Shown: positions 37,059-45,521, numbered from the stretch's first letter. The stretch is DNA of 45,521 nucleotides from Lentilactobacillus dabitei (GCF_019061365.1 NZ_JAHPPD010000010.1:1-45521); one strand, 5' to 3'. Notes: generated by a model from the letters alone, not told the origin. Numbers and translations: made by a program.

Positions 37059-38339
37059 ATGACTAAATTAATAATAAATGGCGGGAATCGTCTTTCTGGT
37101 GAGGTGTCCATTGGCGGTGCTAAGAACAGCACAGTTGCGCTTATTCCGGCCGCCATTTTAGCCGACACACCAGTTAAATTCGATTCGGTTCCAGACATTT
37201 TAGATGTTCACAATTTAATGTTGATTTTAAAATCAATGAATGTATCGTCTCAATTTAAGGGCGATGTTTTGTCAATTGATCCGACAAATATTGTCGAAGC
37301 ACCGCTCCCAAGTAAGGCGATTAAGAGCTTGCGAGCTTCTTACTATTTCATGGGTGCATTGTTGGGGCGTTTTCAACGTGCAACGGTCAGCTTTCCTGGT
37401 GGCGATAATATTGGCCCGCGACCGATTGACCAGCATATTAAGGCCTTTAAGGCACTGGGGGCTGAGGTGAGCGATCATGATGGGACTGTGACCATTCAAA
37501 CGGGTCCAAATGGTCTGCATGGTGCGCAGATCTTTTTAGATGTGGTTTCTGTTGGAGCAACCATTAATACAATTCTTGCATCTGTTAAAGCACCGGGGAC
37601 GACGGTGATTGGTAACGCTGCTAAAGAACCGGAAATCATTGATATTGCGACATTTTTAAATAACATGGGCGCAAATATCAGAGGTGCCGGTACCGATGTC
37701 ATTCGAATTGAAGGGGTGCCAACCCTCCAAGCTCGTAACACCCACACAATTATTCCTGATCGAATTGAAGCTGGTACATATCTTTCCTTGGCCGCAGCAG
37801 TTGGGGATGGTGTTTTGATTACGAATATTATTCCAGAACATTTGGAAGCATTTGTGGCAAAATTGGAGGAAATGGGTTGTGATTTAACAGTTTATGAAGA
37901 CAGCATCTATGTTGGACCTTCACACGACCTGAAGCCGATTCAAGTTAAAGTGATGCCATTTCCGGGATTTGCGACTGATTTGCAGCAGCCGGTGACCCCA
38001 CTATTATTTAAGGCGAGTGGCAGGAGTATCATCATCGATACCATTTATCCTAAGCGAATCAAGCACATTCACGAACTTAACAAATTAGGCGGTCATATCA
38101 AATCAGAAGATACTGATGAGGGTGTAATCGTTGTGGATCCTTCGCCACACTTGACGGGAGCCCACGTTGATGCTGGTGAAATTCGCGCTGGTGCATCATT
38201 GGTTATTGCTGGTCTCATGGCAAATGGCACAACTGAAATCTCCCACGCCGAGTACATCTTGCGGGGATATGGGAGTATAGTCGATAAATTGACGTCAATC
38301 GGTGCAGATGTCAAACTGGAAGTTGAAGAAAAAGTTTAG
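37059..38339 (+). CDS. murA: UDP-N-acetylglucosamine 1-carboxyvinyltransferase with Asp at the fosfomycin site
   Basis: First committed step of peptidoglycan synthesis: adds enolpyruvate to UDP-GlcNAc. The 426 residues keep Lys22-Asn23 in [10 protein letters not shown]. The active-site loop reads [12 protein letters not shown], so residue 116, equivalent to E. coli Cys115, is Asp. Asp at this position is known from Mycobacterium and Chlamydia to keep activity but prevent alkylation by fosfomycin, so this enzyme should be insensitive. ATG 37059 has GAGGAAAG upstream; the longer frame from 36990 is not supported. No second murA is in the window. Confidence 0.95.
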   Translation: MTKLIINGGNRLSGEVSIGGAKNSTVALIPAAILADTPVKFDSVPDILDVHNLMLILKSMNVSSQFKGDVLSIDPTNIVEAPLPSKAIKSLRASYYFMGALLGRFQRATVSFPGGDNIGPRPIDQHIKAFKALGAEVSDHDGTVTIQTGPNGLHGAQIFLDVVSVGATINTILASVKAPGTTVIGNAAKEPEIIDIATFLNNMGANIRGAGTDVIRIEGVPTLQARNTHTIIPDRIEAGTYLSLAAAVGDGVLITNIIPEHLEAFVAKLEEMGCDLTVYEDSIYVGPSHDLKPIQVKVMPFPGFATDLQQPVTPLLFKASGRSIIIDTIYPKRIKHIHELNKLGGHIKSEDTDEGVIVVDPSPHLTGAHVDAGEIRAGASLVIAGLMANGTTEISHAEYILRGYGSIVDKLTSIGADVKLEVEEKV

Positions 38340-38350
38340 GCGAAAGGTTA

Positions 38351-38379
38351 TTGAAACCCGAATTATTTTATGATAAACT
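38351..38379 (+). promoter_or_regulatory. rpmE2 promoter
   Basis: TTGAAA (38351-38356), 17 bp, TAAACT (38374-38379), leaving a leader of about 60 bases. Confidence 0.6.
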
Positions 38380-38445
38380 AACAAGGTTGACTAATCGATA
38401 ATCTCTGGGTCATCAGATTGATTCAGGGCAAAGGAGCGATATATT

Positions 38446-38697
38446 ATGAAAAAAGGAATTCATCCAGATTACCACCAAGTTGTATTTCAAGATTCAAGTA
38501 CCGGATTCAAGTTTATGTCAGGATCAACTAAGACTTCTGACGAAACCATTGAATGGGAAGATGGCAAAACATACCCATTGATCCGGGTTGAAATTTCATC
38601 CGACTCTCACCCATTCTACACTGGTAAGCAAAAGTTTACCCAAGCAGATGGTGCTGTGGATCGTTTCAACAAGAAATATGGTCTTACAAACAACTAG
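38446..38697 (+). CDS. rpmE2: 50S ribosomal protein L31 type B
   Basis: 83 residues beginning [16 protein letters not shown]. It lacks the four zinc-binding Cys of type A L31 and has the internal insertion of the type B, zinc-independent form. In B. subtilis the type B paralogue is Zur-repressed and replaces L31A under zinc starvation. I see no Zur box here, so it may be the only, constitutive L31. AAAGGAG precedes the ATG. Confidence 0.95.
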   Translation: MKKGIHPDYHQVVFQDSSTGFKFMSGSTKTSDETIEWEDGKTYPLIRVEISSDSHPFYTGKQKFTQADGAVDRFNKKYGLTNN

Positions 38698-38698
38698 A

Positions 38699-38747
38699 CC
38701 CAAACAAAAAGGCGGGACACGTTATGTGGCCTGTCTTTTTGTTTGGG
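38699..38747. terminator. Bidirectional terminator, rpmE2 / MFS gene
   Basis: CCCAAACAAAAAG (38699-38711) pairs perfectly with 38735-38747, and the stem continues inward with one mismatch to a 5-base loop (38721-38725). The genes on either side converge. Confidence 0.9.
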
Positions 38748-38785
38748 CATTTTTCCCTTGAATGTCAAAAATTAGGGAATTTTGT

Positions 38786-40006
38786 TTATATTTTGCGAGC
38801 TTGCCGCATTTCTCGCGTATTATGATAGACCAGTGCTAAATTGATTACCACTAGAATTGCAGTTGAAAGAAAAACGCCAAAATAATCAAAAGACGTTGCA
38901 ACAACTGAGCCAATCATTGGACCGGCAACGTTGCCCATCGCTTGAAACGACTGGTTCCAACCGAATACCCGACCAGTCACTTGAGGAGGGGTGTTTTTGG
39001 CTAAAATGGCTTGCACGGCAGGTAACATTGCGGCGTTGGCAACACCAATGATAAAGCGTAGACCAATCAGCTGCCAAACATTGGTGACAAAGGCCATTGG
39101 GACATAAACACTAATTGCTAAAACAAATCCGATGATTAGAATTCGATCGGTTCCAATCCGGTCACCGACTCTCCCTAACAAAGGAGCAGCAAACAGTGTC
39201 GCAATTCCTGGAACCGCGGCGACAATTCCGCTGTAAAAGGTTGTGGCCGAGCTGTTATCCATGATTTGCCGAACATATAATGATAAAATTGGTACAATAG
39301 AATTGTTTGCAGCCTGAATGATCATGGTCGTGACAAACATGCCAAACACTAATTTGGCATTTGATAATTCGCCCACAACCCCGCGAGTGTTAAGCATTTC
39401 TGATTTTGCGGTTGGTTTGAAGTCTTCTTTTACAAAAATGGTTGTGACCAGGAATACCATTACAAATAAGAATCCCGTGATGAAAAAGGTGACCCGGTAA
39501 CTAAAAATGGAAGCAAGGGTTCCACCTAATAGGGGACCAAAAAGTGCGCCGGAAACATTTCCAGTAACTAACATGCCTAGCGCTTGGCCACTACGTCTCT
39601 TCGGGACTTGGGTGGCAATTAGGGCATTCGCATTACTGATATAACCTGAGAACACGCCTTGAAGCAGTCGAAGACCAATTAATTGCCAGACGTTTATCAC
39701 GAGGCCCATGAAGATGAAGACAATGGCCATTCCTGCAGATGCTCTAATCAGCATCAACTTTCGACCGGTTCGGTCAGCCAGCTTCCCCCAGAATGGAGAA
39801 GCCAACGCGGTTACAAAGTAGCTGGCTGCAAATGCCAAGCCACTGTACAAACTGAGTTCATTGTGCGTAAATTTTCCCAGCGAGTCGACGTAAAGTGACA
39901 GGAATGGCATGACTTCACTGAAACCAATTCCAGCCATGAACGTGCCAAACCATAACACTCGCAGATTTCGCTGCCAAGAATTCGGTGCTAGATTATTTTC
40001 AGCCAA
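38786..40006 (-). CDS. MFS multidrug exporter (PmrA/NorA-like DHA1)
   Basis: A 12-helix drug:H+ antiporter of about 406 residues. The loop 2-3 motif A reads GKLADRTGRKLML, and a weaker repeat, GRVGDRIGTDRIL, follows in the second half. Motif C-like GNVSGALFGPLLGG lies in helix 5. The N terminus (NLRVLWFGTFMAGIGFSEVMPFL) resembles pneumococcal PmrA, so fluoroquinolone or dye export is a guess. The only SD (AGGAG) overlaps a GTG at 40018 and lies about 11 bases before the TTG at 40006; I use the TTG, and GTG would add four residues. The gene shares a 51-bp divergent gap with the sortase gene. Confidence 0.85.
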   Translation of the reverse strand: MAENNLAPNSWQRNLRVLWFGTFMAGIGFSEVMPFLSLYVDSLGKFTHNELSLYSGLAFAASYFVTALASPFWGKLADRTGRKLMLIRASAGMAIVFIFMGLVINVWQLIGLRLLQGVFSGYISNANALIATQVPKRRSGQALGMLVTGNVSGALFGPLLGGTLASIFSYRVTFFITGFLFVMVFLVTTIFVKEDFKPTAKSEMLNTRGVVGELSNAKLVFGMFVTTMIIQAANNSIVPILSLYVRQIMDNSSATTFYSGIVAAVPGIATLFAAPLLGRVGDRIGTDRILIIGFVLAISVYVPMAFVTNVWQLIGLRFIIGVANAAMLPAVQAILAKNTPPQVTGRVFGWNQSFQAMGNVAGPMIGSVVATSFDYFGVFLSTAILVVINLALVYHNTREMRQARKI

Positions 40007-40010
40007 TGAG

Positions 40011-40039
40011 TTGATCACTCCTATTTATCAAAATAAAGT
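40011..40039 (+). promoter_or_regulatory. Sortase promoter overlapping the MFS gene start
   Basis: TTGATC (40011-40016), 17 bp, TAAAGT (40034-40039). The -35 lies over the start region of the divergent MFS gene. Confidence 0.45.
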
Positions 40040-40057
40040 TCGCCATTGGAGGCAAAC

Positions 40058-40777
40058 ATGAAAAAAAGTCGTTTCAAACGAATCATTATTAACCTGTTCT
40101 TTGTGCTTGTGTTTCTGATTGCACTGGTACTGATCTTTAACCGCCCCATCAAAAATGAAGTGATTAAATCGTATCAGCCCAAAGTGACCCGCCAAATGGT
40201 TGAAAAATCTGAAACCAGGCAAAAACAGCAAACCAAGCGTCATTCCAAGAATGTGAGTTATGATTTCAAAAAGGTCAAATCGCTTGATTTTGAAACAGCC
40301 TTACATTCCAGGATGAACACCAACCGATTGGAAGTTGTCGGTGAAATTTTAGTGCCCAAGTCCTCAATCCACCTGCCAATTGGTCTTGGAGTTGCCAATA
40401 CGACATTAGCTCTGGCAGCTGGGACGATGCGTCAGGATCAAAAAATGGGGCAGGGTAACTATCCATTAGCCGGCCACCATATGGTAAATCGCCATGTGTT
40501 ATTTGGCCCACTGTACTTCAAAACTAAAGTTGGCGACAATATTTATCTGACTGATTTGAAAAAAGTGTACCATTACCGGGTTTACCGACGAGTTTTCATT
40601 GCTGCGACCCGGGTAGATGTGGTCAAGCAGACTAAGAAGGCAATTGTAACATTGATTACGTGTGATGCAACGGGAGCGGGGCGCTTAATGATCCGCGGTA
40701 AGCTCGTTAATCAGTACTCTTTGAGTCAAGCGACGCCAAAATTAAAACGAGCCCTTTTGAGGCCCGCCAATCATTAA
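40058..40777 (+). CDS. Class A sortase
   Basis: A membrane-anchored transpeptidase that attaches LPXTG proteins to peptidoglycan. The 239 residues have one N-terminal signal anchor (about 8-28), a basic linker, then the sortase barrel with His140 in LAGHHM, Cys202 in TLITC and Arg209 in GAGRLMIRG, which is the complete catalytic triad. ATG 40058 has GGAGG 5 bases upstream; the TTG at 40046 overlaps that SD. Its stop overlaps the stop of the convergent phosphatase gene. Confidence 0.9.
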   Translation: MKKSRFKRIIINLFFVLVFLIALVLIFNRPIKNEVIKSYQPKVTRQMVEKSETRQKQQTKRHSKNVSYDFKKVKSLDFETALHSRMNTNRLEVVGEILVPKSSIHLPIGLGVANTTLALAAGTMRQDQKMGQGNYPLAGHHMVNRHVLFGPLYFKTKVGDNIYLTDLKKVYHYRVYRRVFIAATRVDVVKQTKKAIVTLITCDATGAGRLMIRGKLVNQYSLSQATPKLKRALLRPANH

Positions 40778-41241
40778 AGCAAGTTCGCTTTGATGTAATC
40801 CAGCCATTTCGGCAACGACTCGGATAACTGTGCATAGGTTCGACCAAATTTATGGTCGTACCACGGATCTGGAATGTCTTTTCCCATTTCATTTGGAAGA
40901 ATGTCCAAGCACAGATGAATTTTAGCCTTATCACTTTCAGGAGCCATTTGCTTCAGATAGTAAATGTTCTGGCTATCCATCCCGATAATCAGGTCAGCCC
41001 ACTCAAAATCTTTTGTCTCAATCGGCCGAGAAGTCATTCCGGTCCAATCGATACCATGCATTTCAAGTTCGGCTTGTGCGCCTGGATGAGGGGGATTTCC
41101 CTGTTCTTCGCTACTGATTCCCGCTGAATCAATGGCAATTTTGTCAGCAAGTCCCGCATCCTTGACCATTTTCTTAAAAATTGCTTCTGCCATTGGCGAA
41201 CGGCAGATATTTCCCAGACAAACAAATAAAACGTTAGTCAT
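40774..41241 (-). CDS. Low-molecular-weight protein-tyrosine phosphatase
   Basis: 155 residues with the P-loop C8-x5-R14 (FVCLGNICRSPMAEA) at the N terminus and the general-acid Asp in DIPDPWYD near residue 123; both are needed for catalysis and both are present. It is cytoplasmic. In Gram-positives such enzymes often oppose tyrosine kinases of polysaccharide synthesis, but no kinase is nearby. GAGG precedes the ATG. The TAA stops of this gene and the sortase gene overlap on opposite strands. Confidence 0.92.
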   Translation of the reverse strand: MTNVLFVCLGNICRSPMAEAIFKKMVKDAGLADKIAIDSAGISSEEQGNPPHPGAQAELEMHGIDWTGMTSRPIETKDFEWADLIIGMDSQNIYYLKQMAPESDKAKIHLCLDILPNEMGKDIPDPWYDHKFGRTYAQLSESLPKWLDYIKANLL

Positions 41242-41394
41242 TACTTTAACCTCGTCACCATTTTTATATTAACAATAATGTTACCAACTATTGAGCAAAA
41301 GGGCAAACAAATTCATTTTTTGAAAGGTATTTACAGACATCTTTGTCAAAGGGTAGTACAATTAAATTAGACTTTTATATGGGGTAATGACACA

Positions 41395-42162
41395 ATGAAG
41401 GGCAATTTTATTTTTATCAATACAAATCCGATTTCCAACATGATTCTGTCATCGGGGATTACTGCCGCTGATTTTATTAATGGATTGGACCAACTGCCAG
41501 ATAATATTATTTTGTTGAACAATGATGAAGAAGATGCAAATGGGTATAATTCTCACTCTAAGTTCAATTTAATATTTGGCTCGTCTGAAATCCGGCAATA
41601 CCTGCTCAAAAATCCAAGTGGGCCGAAGAAGTTTATCGATTTCGATGATGAAGATAGTGTCAATAATTTGTCACCATACGAGATCGCTGAACTCTTGTAT
41701 CTTGCGCACTTTGGAACCCCGATGGGTCGCCCATTTTCTTCCAAGTTATTGAACCACTATATTTATCTCACCCAAGATGATCGGACGATTCGATCCTACT
41801 ATCGACGATTTTCAGATTTCAATCATGTACTGGAAATTGCCGTCAAACGAAATCTTCGCGAAACCCATAATACATTGCGGGTATTTTTGCGGCCGTTGGC
41901 AATCAAGGACATCGATAATTCCATTCTCATTGAGCTGATTACCAAGGCCAATGATGGCTTGTTCATTCTATTTGGTTCAATTAGGGAACGAAATCGCACG
42001 TACCATATTCCAATTAGAATTTTGAAAAATCCGGATCAAGTCTCAATTATTTTAAGAACCAAGACGATTATTGAGAATACAAATTATGTTGGTGATTTGA
42101 GTTACAATTTACAAAATTCCACATGGAAGTTAGAATGGCAAGATCAAGCGGCGGGTGTTTAG
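41395..42162 (+). CDS. Conserved hypothetical protein, unrecognised
   Basis: I do not recognise this 255-residue protein. It has no signal peptide or membrane helix, and is acidic in the N-terminal third (NNDEEDANG, DFDDEDSVNN). A helical middle segment SPYEIAELLYLAHFGTPMGRPFSSKLLNHYIYL is followed by an Arg-rich RTIRSYYRRF. The C-terminal third looks like alternating beta strands. The N-terminal half faintly resembles a substrate- or nucleic-acid-binding accessory protein, but no catalytic motif is visible. The ATG has GGGG about 9 bases upstream. It lies 56 bp before murF and codon use looks like its neighbours, so it is probably a resident gene co-transcribed with murF. Confidence 0.7.
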   Translation: MKGNFIFINTNPISNMILSSGITAADFINGLDQLPDNIILLNNDEEDANGYNSHSKFNLIFGSSEIRQYLLKNPSGPKKFIDFDDEDSVNNLSPYEIAELLYLAHFGTPMGRPFSSKLLNHYIYLTQDDRTIRSYYRRFSDFNHVLEIAVKRNLRETHNTLRVFLRPLAIKDIDNSILIELITKANDGLFILFGSIRERNRTYHIPIRILKNPDQVSIILRTKTIIENTNYVGDLSYNLQNSTWKLEWQDQAAGV

Positions 42163-42218
42163 CTGGTTGATTTTTTGTTATAATTGACAGTAACTATTCA
42201 AAATTGGAGCGTTAAATA

Positions 42219-43607
42219 ATGAAAATGACAATTGGCGAAATTGCTTCAGCGATCAATGCCAAGACCGATAACTTTCCAGATAGTTCCTTAAAACAAGATG
42301 TTGAAGGTGTGTGCTTTGATAGCCGCAAGCTTGAACCTGGCCAATTATTTATCCCACTGGCCGGCGATCATGATGGCCACGACTACATAGACTCAGCGAT
42401 TCATAACGGCGCAGTTGCAACGTTATGGGCTGCTGACAAAGCCGACCGGCTGCCGCTTTCAATCCCAGCATTGGTGGTTAATGATCCATTGACGGCGTTT
42501 CAAACCTTAAGCCGATATTATCTTACCAAGATCAACCCACGGGTCATTGCGATTACCGGCAGCAATGGTAAAACAACCACAAAAGACATGATCGCTGCCA
42601 TCCTTTCAAGCACGTTTCATGTGACCAAGACCCACGATAATTTCAATAATGAAATCGGGGTTCCATACACAATTTTGCAGATGGAGTCCAATACGGAGTT
42701 CTTGGTGGTTGAAATGGGGATGGATCGCCCAGGTCAGCTGGATTTCCTATCAAAGTTGGTGCAGCCGGATGTCGCGATCATTACGATGATTGGCGAGGCC
42801 CATATCGAATTCTTTGGGACCCGCGCTAAGATTGCTGATGCCAAAATGGAAATCACCCACGGATTGAAATCAGACGGTTTATTCATTTATGATGGCGACG
42901 AACCATTGCTGGTGGAACGGGCCAAGGCAGTTTCGACGGCTCAGAATACGTTTGGCCGCGAATCTAATGATGATATTTACGCGACAGAAACTCAAGATAG
43001 TCAGTACAGCACATCCTTTAAAGTCAATTTATGGCCGGATATGACGTTTGAAATTCCCATGATTGGTGATTATAACGTCAATAACGCGCTGGCAGCAATG
43101 GCGGTCGGTCGGGTGTTCCAAATTTATCCATCAATGATTCAAAAGAGTTTAACAAAATTTGATCTGACGAAGAATCGAACCCAGTGGCTGGTTGGCAAAG
43201 CAGGGGAGAAAATTCTAAGCGATGTCTATAATTCCAATCCAACTGCAGCTAAAGAAGTGCTGACGGCTTTCCAGGAAACACCAACAAAAGGCCGGCGAGT
43301 TGCGGTACTGGGTGATATGTTGGAACTTGGCAGTCAGTCAAAGCGGATGCATGCATCGTTAGCCAGCAGTATCGATCCCAGCCAAATTGCGATGGTTTAT
43401 TTAGTCGGTGATGATATGGCTGCATTATATGATCGATTAAAGCCGGTATTTGCACCGGAAAATTTACATCATTATTCAGCAGATCAACTCGATAAGTTAA
43501 CTGCCGATCTAACGGCCCAATTAACCGCCGATGATGAGGTTATGTTGAAGGCGAGTCATGGGCTTCATCTAGAGAATGTCGTGGATGGGTTAGTGAAGAA
43601 AGAGTAG
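42219..43607 (+). CDS. murF: UDP-MurNAc-tripeptide--D-alanyl-D-alanine ligase
   Basis: Adds the terminal dipeptide (or D-Ala-D-Lac depsipeptide, usual in heterofermentative lactobacilli) to the peptidoglycan precursor. The 462 residues show an N-terminal UDP-binding domain (VCFDSRKLEPGQLFIPLAGDHDGHDY), the ATP loop AITGSNGKTTTKDM near residue 110, the DNFNNEIGVPYTIL substrate segment and the C-terminal VLGDMLELG. Complete. GGAG lies 10 bases before the ATG. No D-Ala-D-Ala ligase is in the window. Confidence 0.95.
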   Translation: MKMTIGEIASAINAKTDNFPDSSLKQDVEGVCFDSRKLEPGQLFIPLAGDHDGHDYIDSAIHNGAVATLWAADKADRLPLSIPALVVNDPLTAFQTLSRYYLTKINPRVIAITGSNGKTTTKDMIAAILSSTFHVTKTHDNFNNEIGVPYTILQMESNTEFLVVEMGMDRPGQLDFLSKLVQPDVAIITMIGEAHIEFFGTRAKIADAKMEITHGLKSDGLFIYDGDEPLLVERAKAVSTAQNTFGRESNDDIYATETQDSQYSTSFKVNLWPDMTFEIPMIGDYNVNNALAAMAVGRVFQIYPSMIQKSLTKFDLTKNRTQWLVGKAGEKILSDVYNSNPTAAKEVLTAFQETPTKGRRVAVLGDMLELGSQSKRMHASLASSIDPSQIAMVYLVGDDMAALYDRLKPVFAPENLHHYSADQLDKLTADLTAQLTADDEVMLKASHGLHLENVVDGLVKKE

Positions 43608-43720
43608 TGCATATAATCGTCATCGAAAAACAGGTGCGCTTAGTCAAAGCCCCCGACCCAATATTTTGCAAAAGAAGTTGGAAGTTCTAAGTTTAACCGC
43701 TTTCGCCACGCCCTTTTCCC

Positions 43721-43749
43721 TTGCGTATTCCCTACAAACGGTGTAAACT
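43721..43749 (+). promoter_or_regulatory. cshA promoter
   Basis: TTGCGT (43721-43726), 17 bp, TAAACT (43744-43749), so the start is near 43757. In 43608-43720 I see no gene and no clear terminator for murF. Confidence 0.6.
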
Positions 43750-43756
43750 AAAAAAG

Positions 43757-43868
43757 TTATTTTGTAATAAATGATTTATGGTCAGGCTAATGACCGAACA
43801 TGAGAAACGGATTTTTCTCTAGTCATTGGCGGAACCTTAATTGTTTCAATAATTAGGAGGAAACATAT
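43757..43868 (+). promoter_or_regulatory. Structured 5' leader of cshA
   Basis: A roughly 110-base untranslated leader with two perfect small hairpins: GGTCA with TGACC (about 43779-43794), and GAGAAA with TTTCTC (about 43802-43819). Long structured leaders are typical of cold-shock DEAD-box and csp mRNAs; thermoregulation here is inference. Confidence 0.5.
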
Positions 43869-45398
43869 TTGAAGTTTAGTGAATTAGGATTATCAGACCG
43901 CTTACTCTCAGCAATTTCCAGTAGTGGTTTTGAAGAAGCAACTCCCATCCAAGCAGAAACCATTCCGATGGTTCTTAAGGGTCAGGATGTTATTGGTCAG
44001 GCACAAACTGGAACGGGTAAGACGGCTGCATTTGGATTACCAATCTTGCAGAAGATTGATTTTGACAATCCCAATGTCCAAGCTCTAATTATTTCACCAA
44101 CTAGAGAGCTTGCAATTCAGACCCAAGAAGAAATTTATCGACTCGGTAAAGACGAAAAGGCTCGCGTTCAGGTCGTTTATGGTGGGGCAGATATTCGCCG
44201 CCAAATCAACGCTTTAAAAGACCATCCACAGATTATTGTGGGAACTCCTGGACGACTCCTTGATCATATCCGTCGTCATACATTGAAGTTAGAGCACATT
44301 AAGACTTTGGTTCTTGATGAAGCCGACGAAATGTTAGATATGGGATTCTTAGACGATATTGAAAGTATCATCAAACAAACCCCTGAAGAGAGACAAACAC
44401 TTTTGTTCTCTGCAACAATGCCTGCTCAAATTAAGCGGGTTGGGGTTCAGTTTATGAAGGATCCCCAACAAGTTAAGATTAAGGCTAAAGAATTAACTAC
44501 GGACTTAATTGATCAATACTATGTTCGATTGAAAGAATACGAAAAGTTTGACACAATGACGCGTTTCTTTGACGTCCAAGATCCTGAAGTTATCCTTGTC
44601 TTCTGTCGGACAAAGCGTCGGGTTGACGAAGTATCAAAAGGATTGGAAGCGCGTGGCTATAAAGCTGCTGGACTTCATGGTGACTTAACTCAAGCTCGCC
44701 GTTCTCAGATCATGCAAGAATTTAAGCGTGGCAAAATTGATATTTTAGTTGCGACTGATGTGGCTGCTCGTGGAATTGATATTTCTGGTGTTACCCACGT
44801 TTACAACTATGATATTCCGCAGGATCCAGATAGCTATGTTCATCGGGTTGGCCGTACTGGTCGTGCCGGGAAGCATGGTGTTTCAATTACATTTGCAACA
44901 CCAAATGAAATGGAATACTTACGAGAAATCGAAAAGTTAACCAAAGTGCGCATGTTGCCTTTGAAGCCACCAACAGAACAAGAAGCGTTTGTTGGTCAAT
45001 TAAATTCAGCAGAATCTGACATTGCTGATTTGATTCAAAAGACGAATACTGATAAGTATCAGAAGATGGCTGACAAGCTTCTTGATGAGTACGAAGCCAG
45101 TGATTTAGTTGCTGCCTTATTAAATGATGTGACACGGGATAATGTGAAAGTTAAGATTACCCCTGAACGCCCATTATCACGGCATCATGGTGGTCATGGC
45201 CGTAATAGCCATCGCGGTGGTGGTCATTGGGGCGGTTCACGTAACAATCACCGAAATAATGATCGTAACTCAGGCCGTAACCGTAGCAGAAATGGTAGCG
45301 GTAATCGTGATCGAGATCGCAATCATGGCGGAAGCAAGAATAGCAGTAAACGTTCAAGCGGCGGTAGCAAACGGCGCTTCACAATTAAAAATTCATAA
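43869..45398 (+). CDS. cshA: DEAD-box ATP-dependent RNA helicase CshA
   Basis: Unwinds RNA in ribosome assembly, mRNA decay and cold adaptation. The 509 residues hold the Q motif (FEEATPIQ), motif I AQTGTGKTAAF, PTRELA, motif II VLDEADEMLDMGF, motif III SATMP, and in domain 2 ATDVAARGID and HRVGRTGRAG. After about residue 435 comes a long Gly/Arg/Asn/His/Ser-rich basic tail, an RNA-binding disordered region as in CshA. TTG 43869 follows AGGAGG at 8 bases. Confidence 0.95.
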   Translation: MKFSELGLSDRLLSAISSSGFEEATPIQAETIPMVLKGQDVIGQAQTGTGKTAAFGLPILQKIDFDNPNVQALIISPTRELAIQTQEEIYRLGKDEKARVQVVYGGADIRRQINALKDHPQIIVGTPGRLLDHIRRHTLKLEHIKTLVLDEADEMLDMGFLDDIESIIKQTPEERQTLLFSATMPAQIKRVGVQFMKDPQQVKIKAKELTTDLIDQYYVRLKEYEKFDTMTRFFDVQDPEVILVFCRTKRRVDEVSKGLEARGYKAAGLHGDLTQARRSQIMQEFKRGKIDILVATDVAARGIDISGVTHVYNYDIPQDPDSYVHRVGRTGRAGKHGVSITFATPNEMEYLREIEKLTKVRMLPLKPPTEQEAFVGQLNSAESDIADLIQKTNTDKYQKMADKLLDEYEASDLVAALLNDVTRDNVKVKITPERPLSRHHGGHGRNSHRGGGHWGGSRNNHRNNDRNSGRNRSRNGSGNRDRDRNHGGSKNSSKRSSGGSKRRFTIKNS

Positions 45399-45409
45399 TT
45401 GAATGAACT

Positions 45410-45444
45410 AAAGCAGTTGGAGAACCTTTCCAGCTGCTTTTTTT
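45410..45444 (+). terminator. Terminator after cshA
   Basis: AAAGCAGTTGG (45410-45420) pairs with CCAGCTGCTTT (45430-45440) with one G-T pair, followed by a T-run. Confidence 0.9.
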
Positions 45445-45480
45445 GGGTCAAAGTCAAATCGTATTGATGGCGACTTATGA

Positions 45481-45506
45481 GCATCACCGAAAGGTGATGC
45501 TTTTTT
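45481..45506 (+). terminator. Second hairpin terminator with GAAA loop
   Basis: GCATCACC (45481-45488), tetraloop GAAA, GGTGATGC (45493-45500), then T6. It is a textbook intrinsic terminator 40 bp after the first, acting either as a backup or as the attenuator of whatever lies beyond the window. Confidence 0.85.
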
Positions 45507-45521
45507 GTTATTAGGCATGAA

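Noticed and set aside
45157-45402. Open frames on both strands over the 3' end of the helicase gene
   Set aside because: They are shadows of the repetitive Gly/Arg/Asn codons of the CshA tail, with no SD.

Overview
The window reads as a stretch of core chromosome from a low-GC Gram-positive of the family Lactobacillaceae. The grounds are AGGAGG-type ribosome binding sites with frequent TTG starts, a tryptophan T-box, the blocks rpoE(delta)-pyrG-murA-rpmE2 and metG-tatD-rnmV-rsmA-veg-ispE, a bacterial class II HMG-CoA reductase, and cydDC close to a polyprenyl diphosphate synthase. A Lentilactobacillus-like heterofermenter is a guess that the sequence alone cannot settle. I see no phage, IS element, CRISPR array, rRNA or tRNA.

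Layout. 1-26 is the 5' tip of a leftward gene behind an SD-covering hairpin. 244-3710: cydDC, the ABC exporter needed for cytochrome bd assembly. 3893-4596: an SGNH hydrolase (OatA C-domain-like) broken by a frameshift. 4617-4790: a hairpin-bearing dispersed repeat. 4810-6362 (minus): a small alpha/beta hydrolase and a long-chain polyprenyl diphosphate synthase. 6472-10302: an osmoprotectant ABC transporter (permease fused to binding protein, then ATPase) and an unusual FAD disulfide-type reductase. 10557-12863 (minus): HelD. 13031-14249: T-box and trpS. 14273-19107: Ppx/GppA, HMG-CoA reductase, an HExxH protein, a sirtuin and a DUF72 protein. 19393-25046: metG, tatD, rnmV, rsmA, veg, ispE. 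25120-26673: Zur-box-controlled zinc ABC transporter. 26772-30418: purR, glmU, prs and a DUF3899 membrane protein. 30430-30660: second copy of the dispersed repeat. 30727-33734 (minus): lipL, HD phosphohydrolase, HAD phosphatase. 33919-38697: ywiB, rpoE, pyrG with its attenuator, murA, rpmE2. 38786-41241: MFS exporter, sortase A, low-molecular-weight phosphatase. 41395-45398: an unrecognised protein, murF and a DEAD-box helicase with a structured leader.

Functionally the window joins respiration (cydDC, isoprenoid side chain), isoprenoid supply (mvaA, polyprenyl synthase, plus an ispE out of pathway context), cell wall synthesis (glmU, murA, murF, sortase), nucleotide supply (purR, prs, pyrG), translation and RNA maintenance (trpS, metG, rsmA, rnmV, cshA, HelD, rpoE) and zinc and osmolyte uptake.

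The most notable points are: two copies of a hairpin repeat, both placed in convergent gene gaps; MurA with Asp in place of the fosfomycin-target Cys; a G-start CTP-sensing attenuator before pyrG; ispE coexisting with a mevalonate-pathway reductase; the frameshifted SGNH gene; and several enzymes with altered signature residues. I did not find a convincing wholly new multi-gene system. The best unknowns are the HExxH protein at 16529-17500 and the unrecognised protein at 41395-42162.
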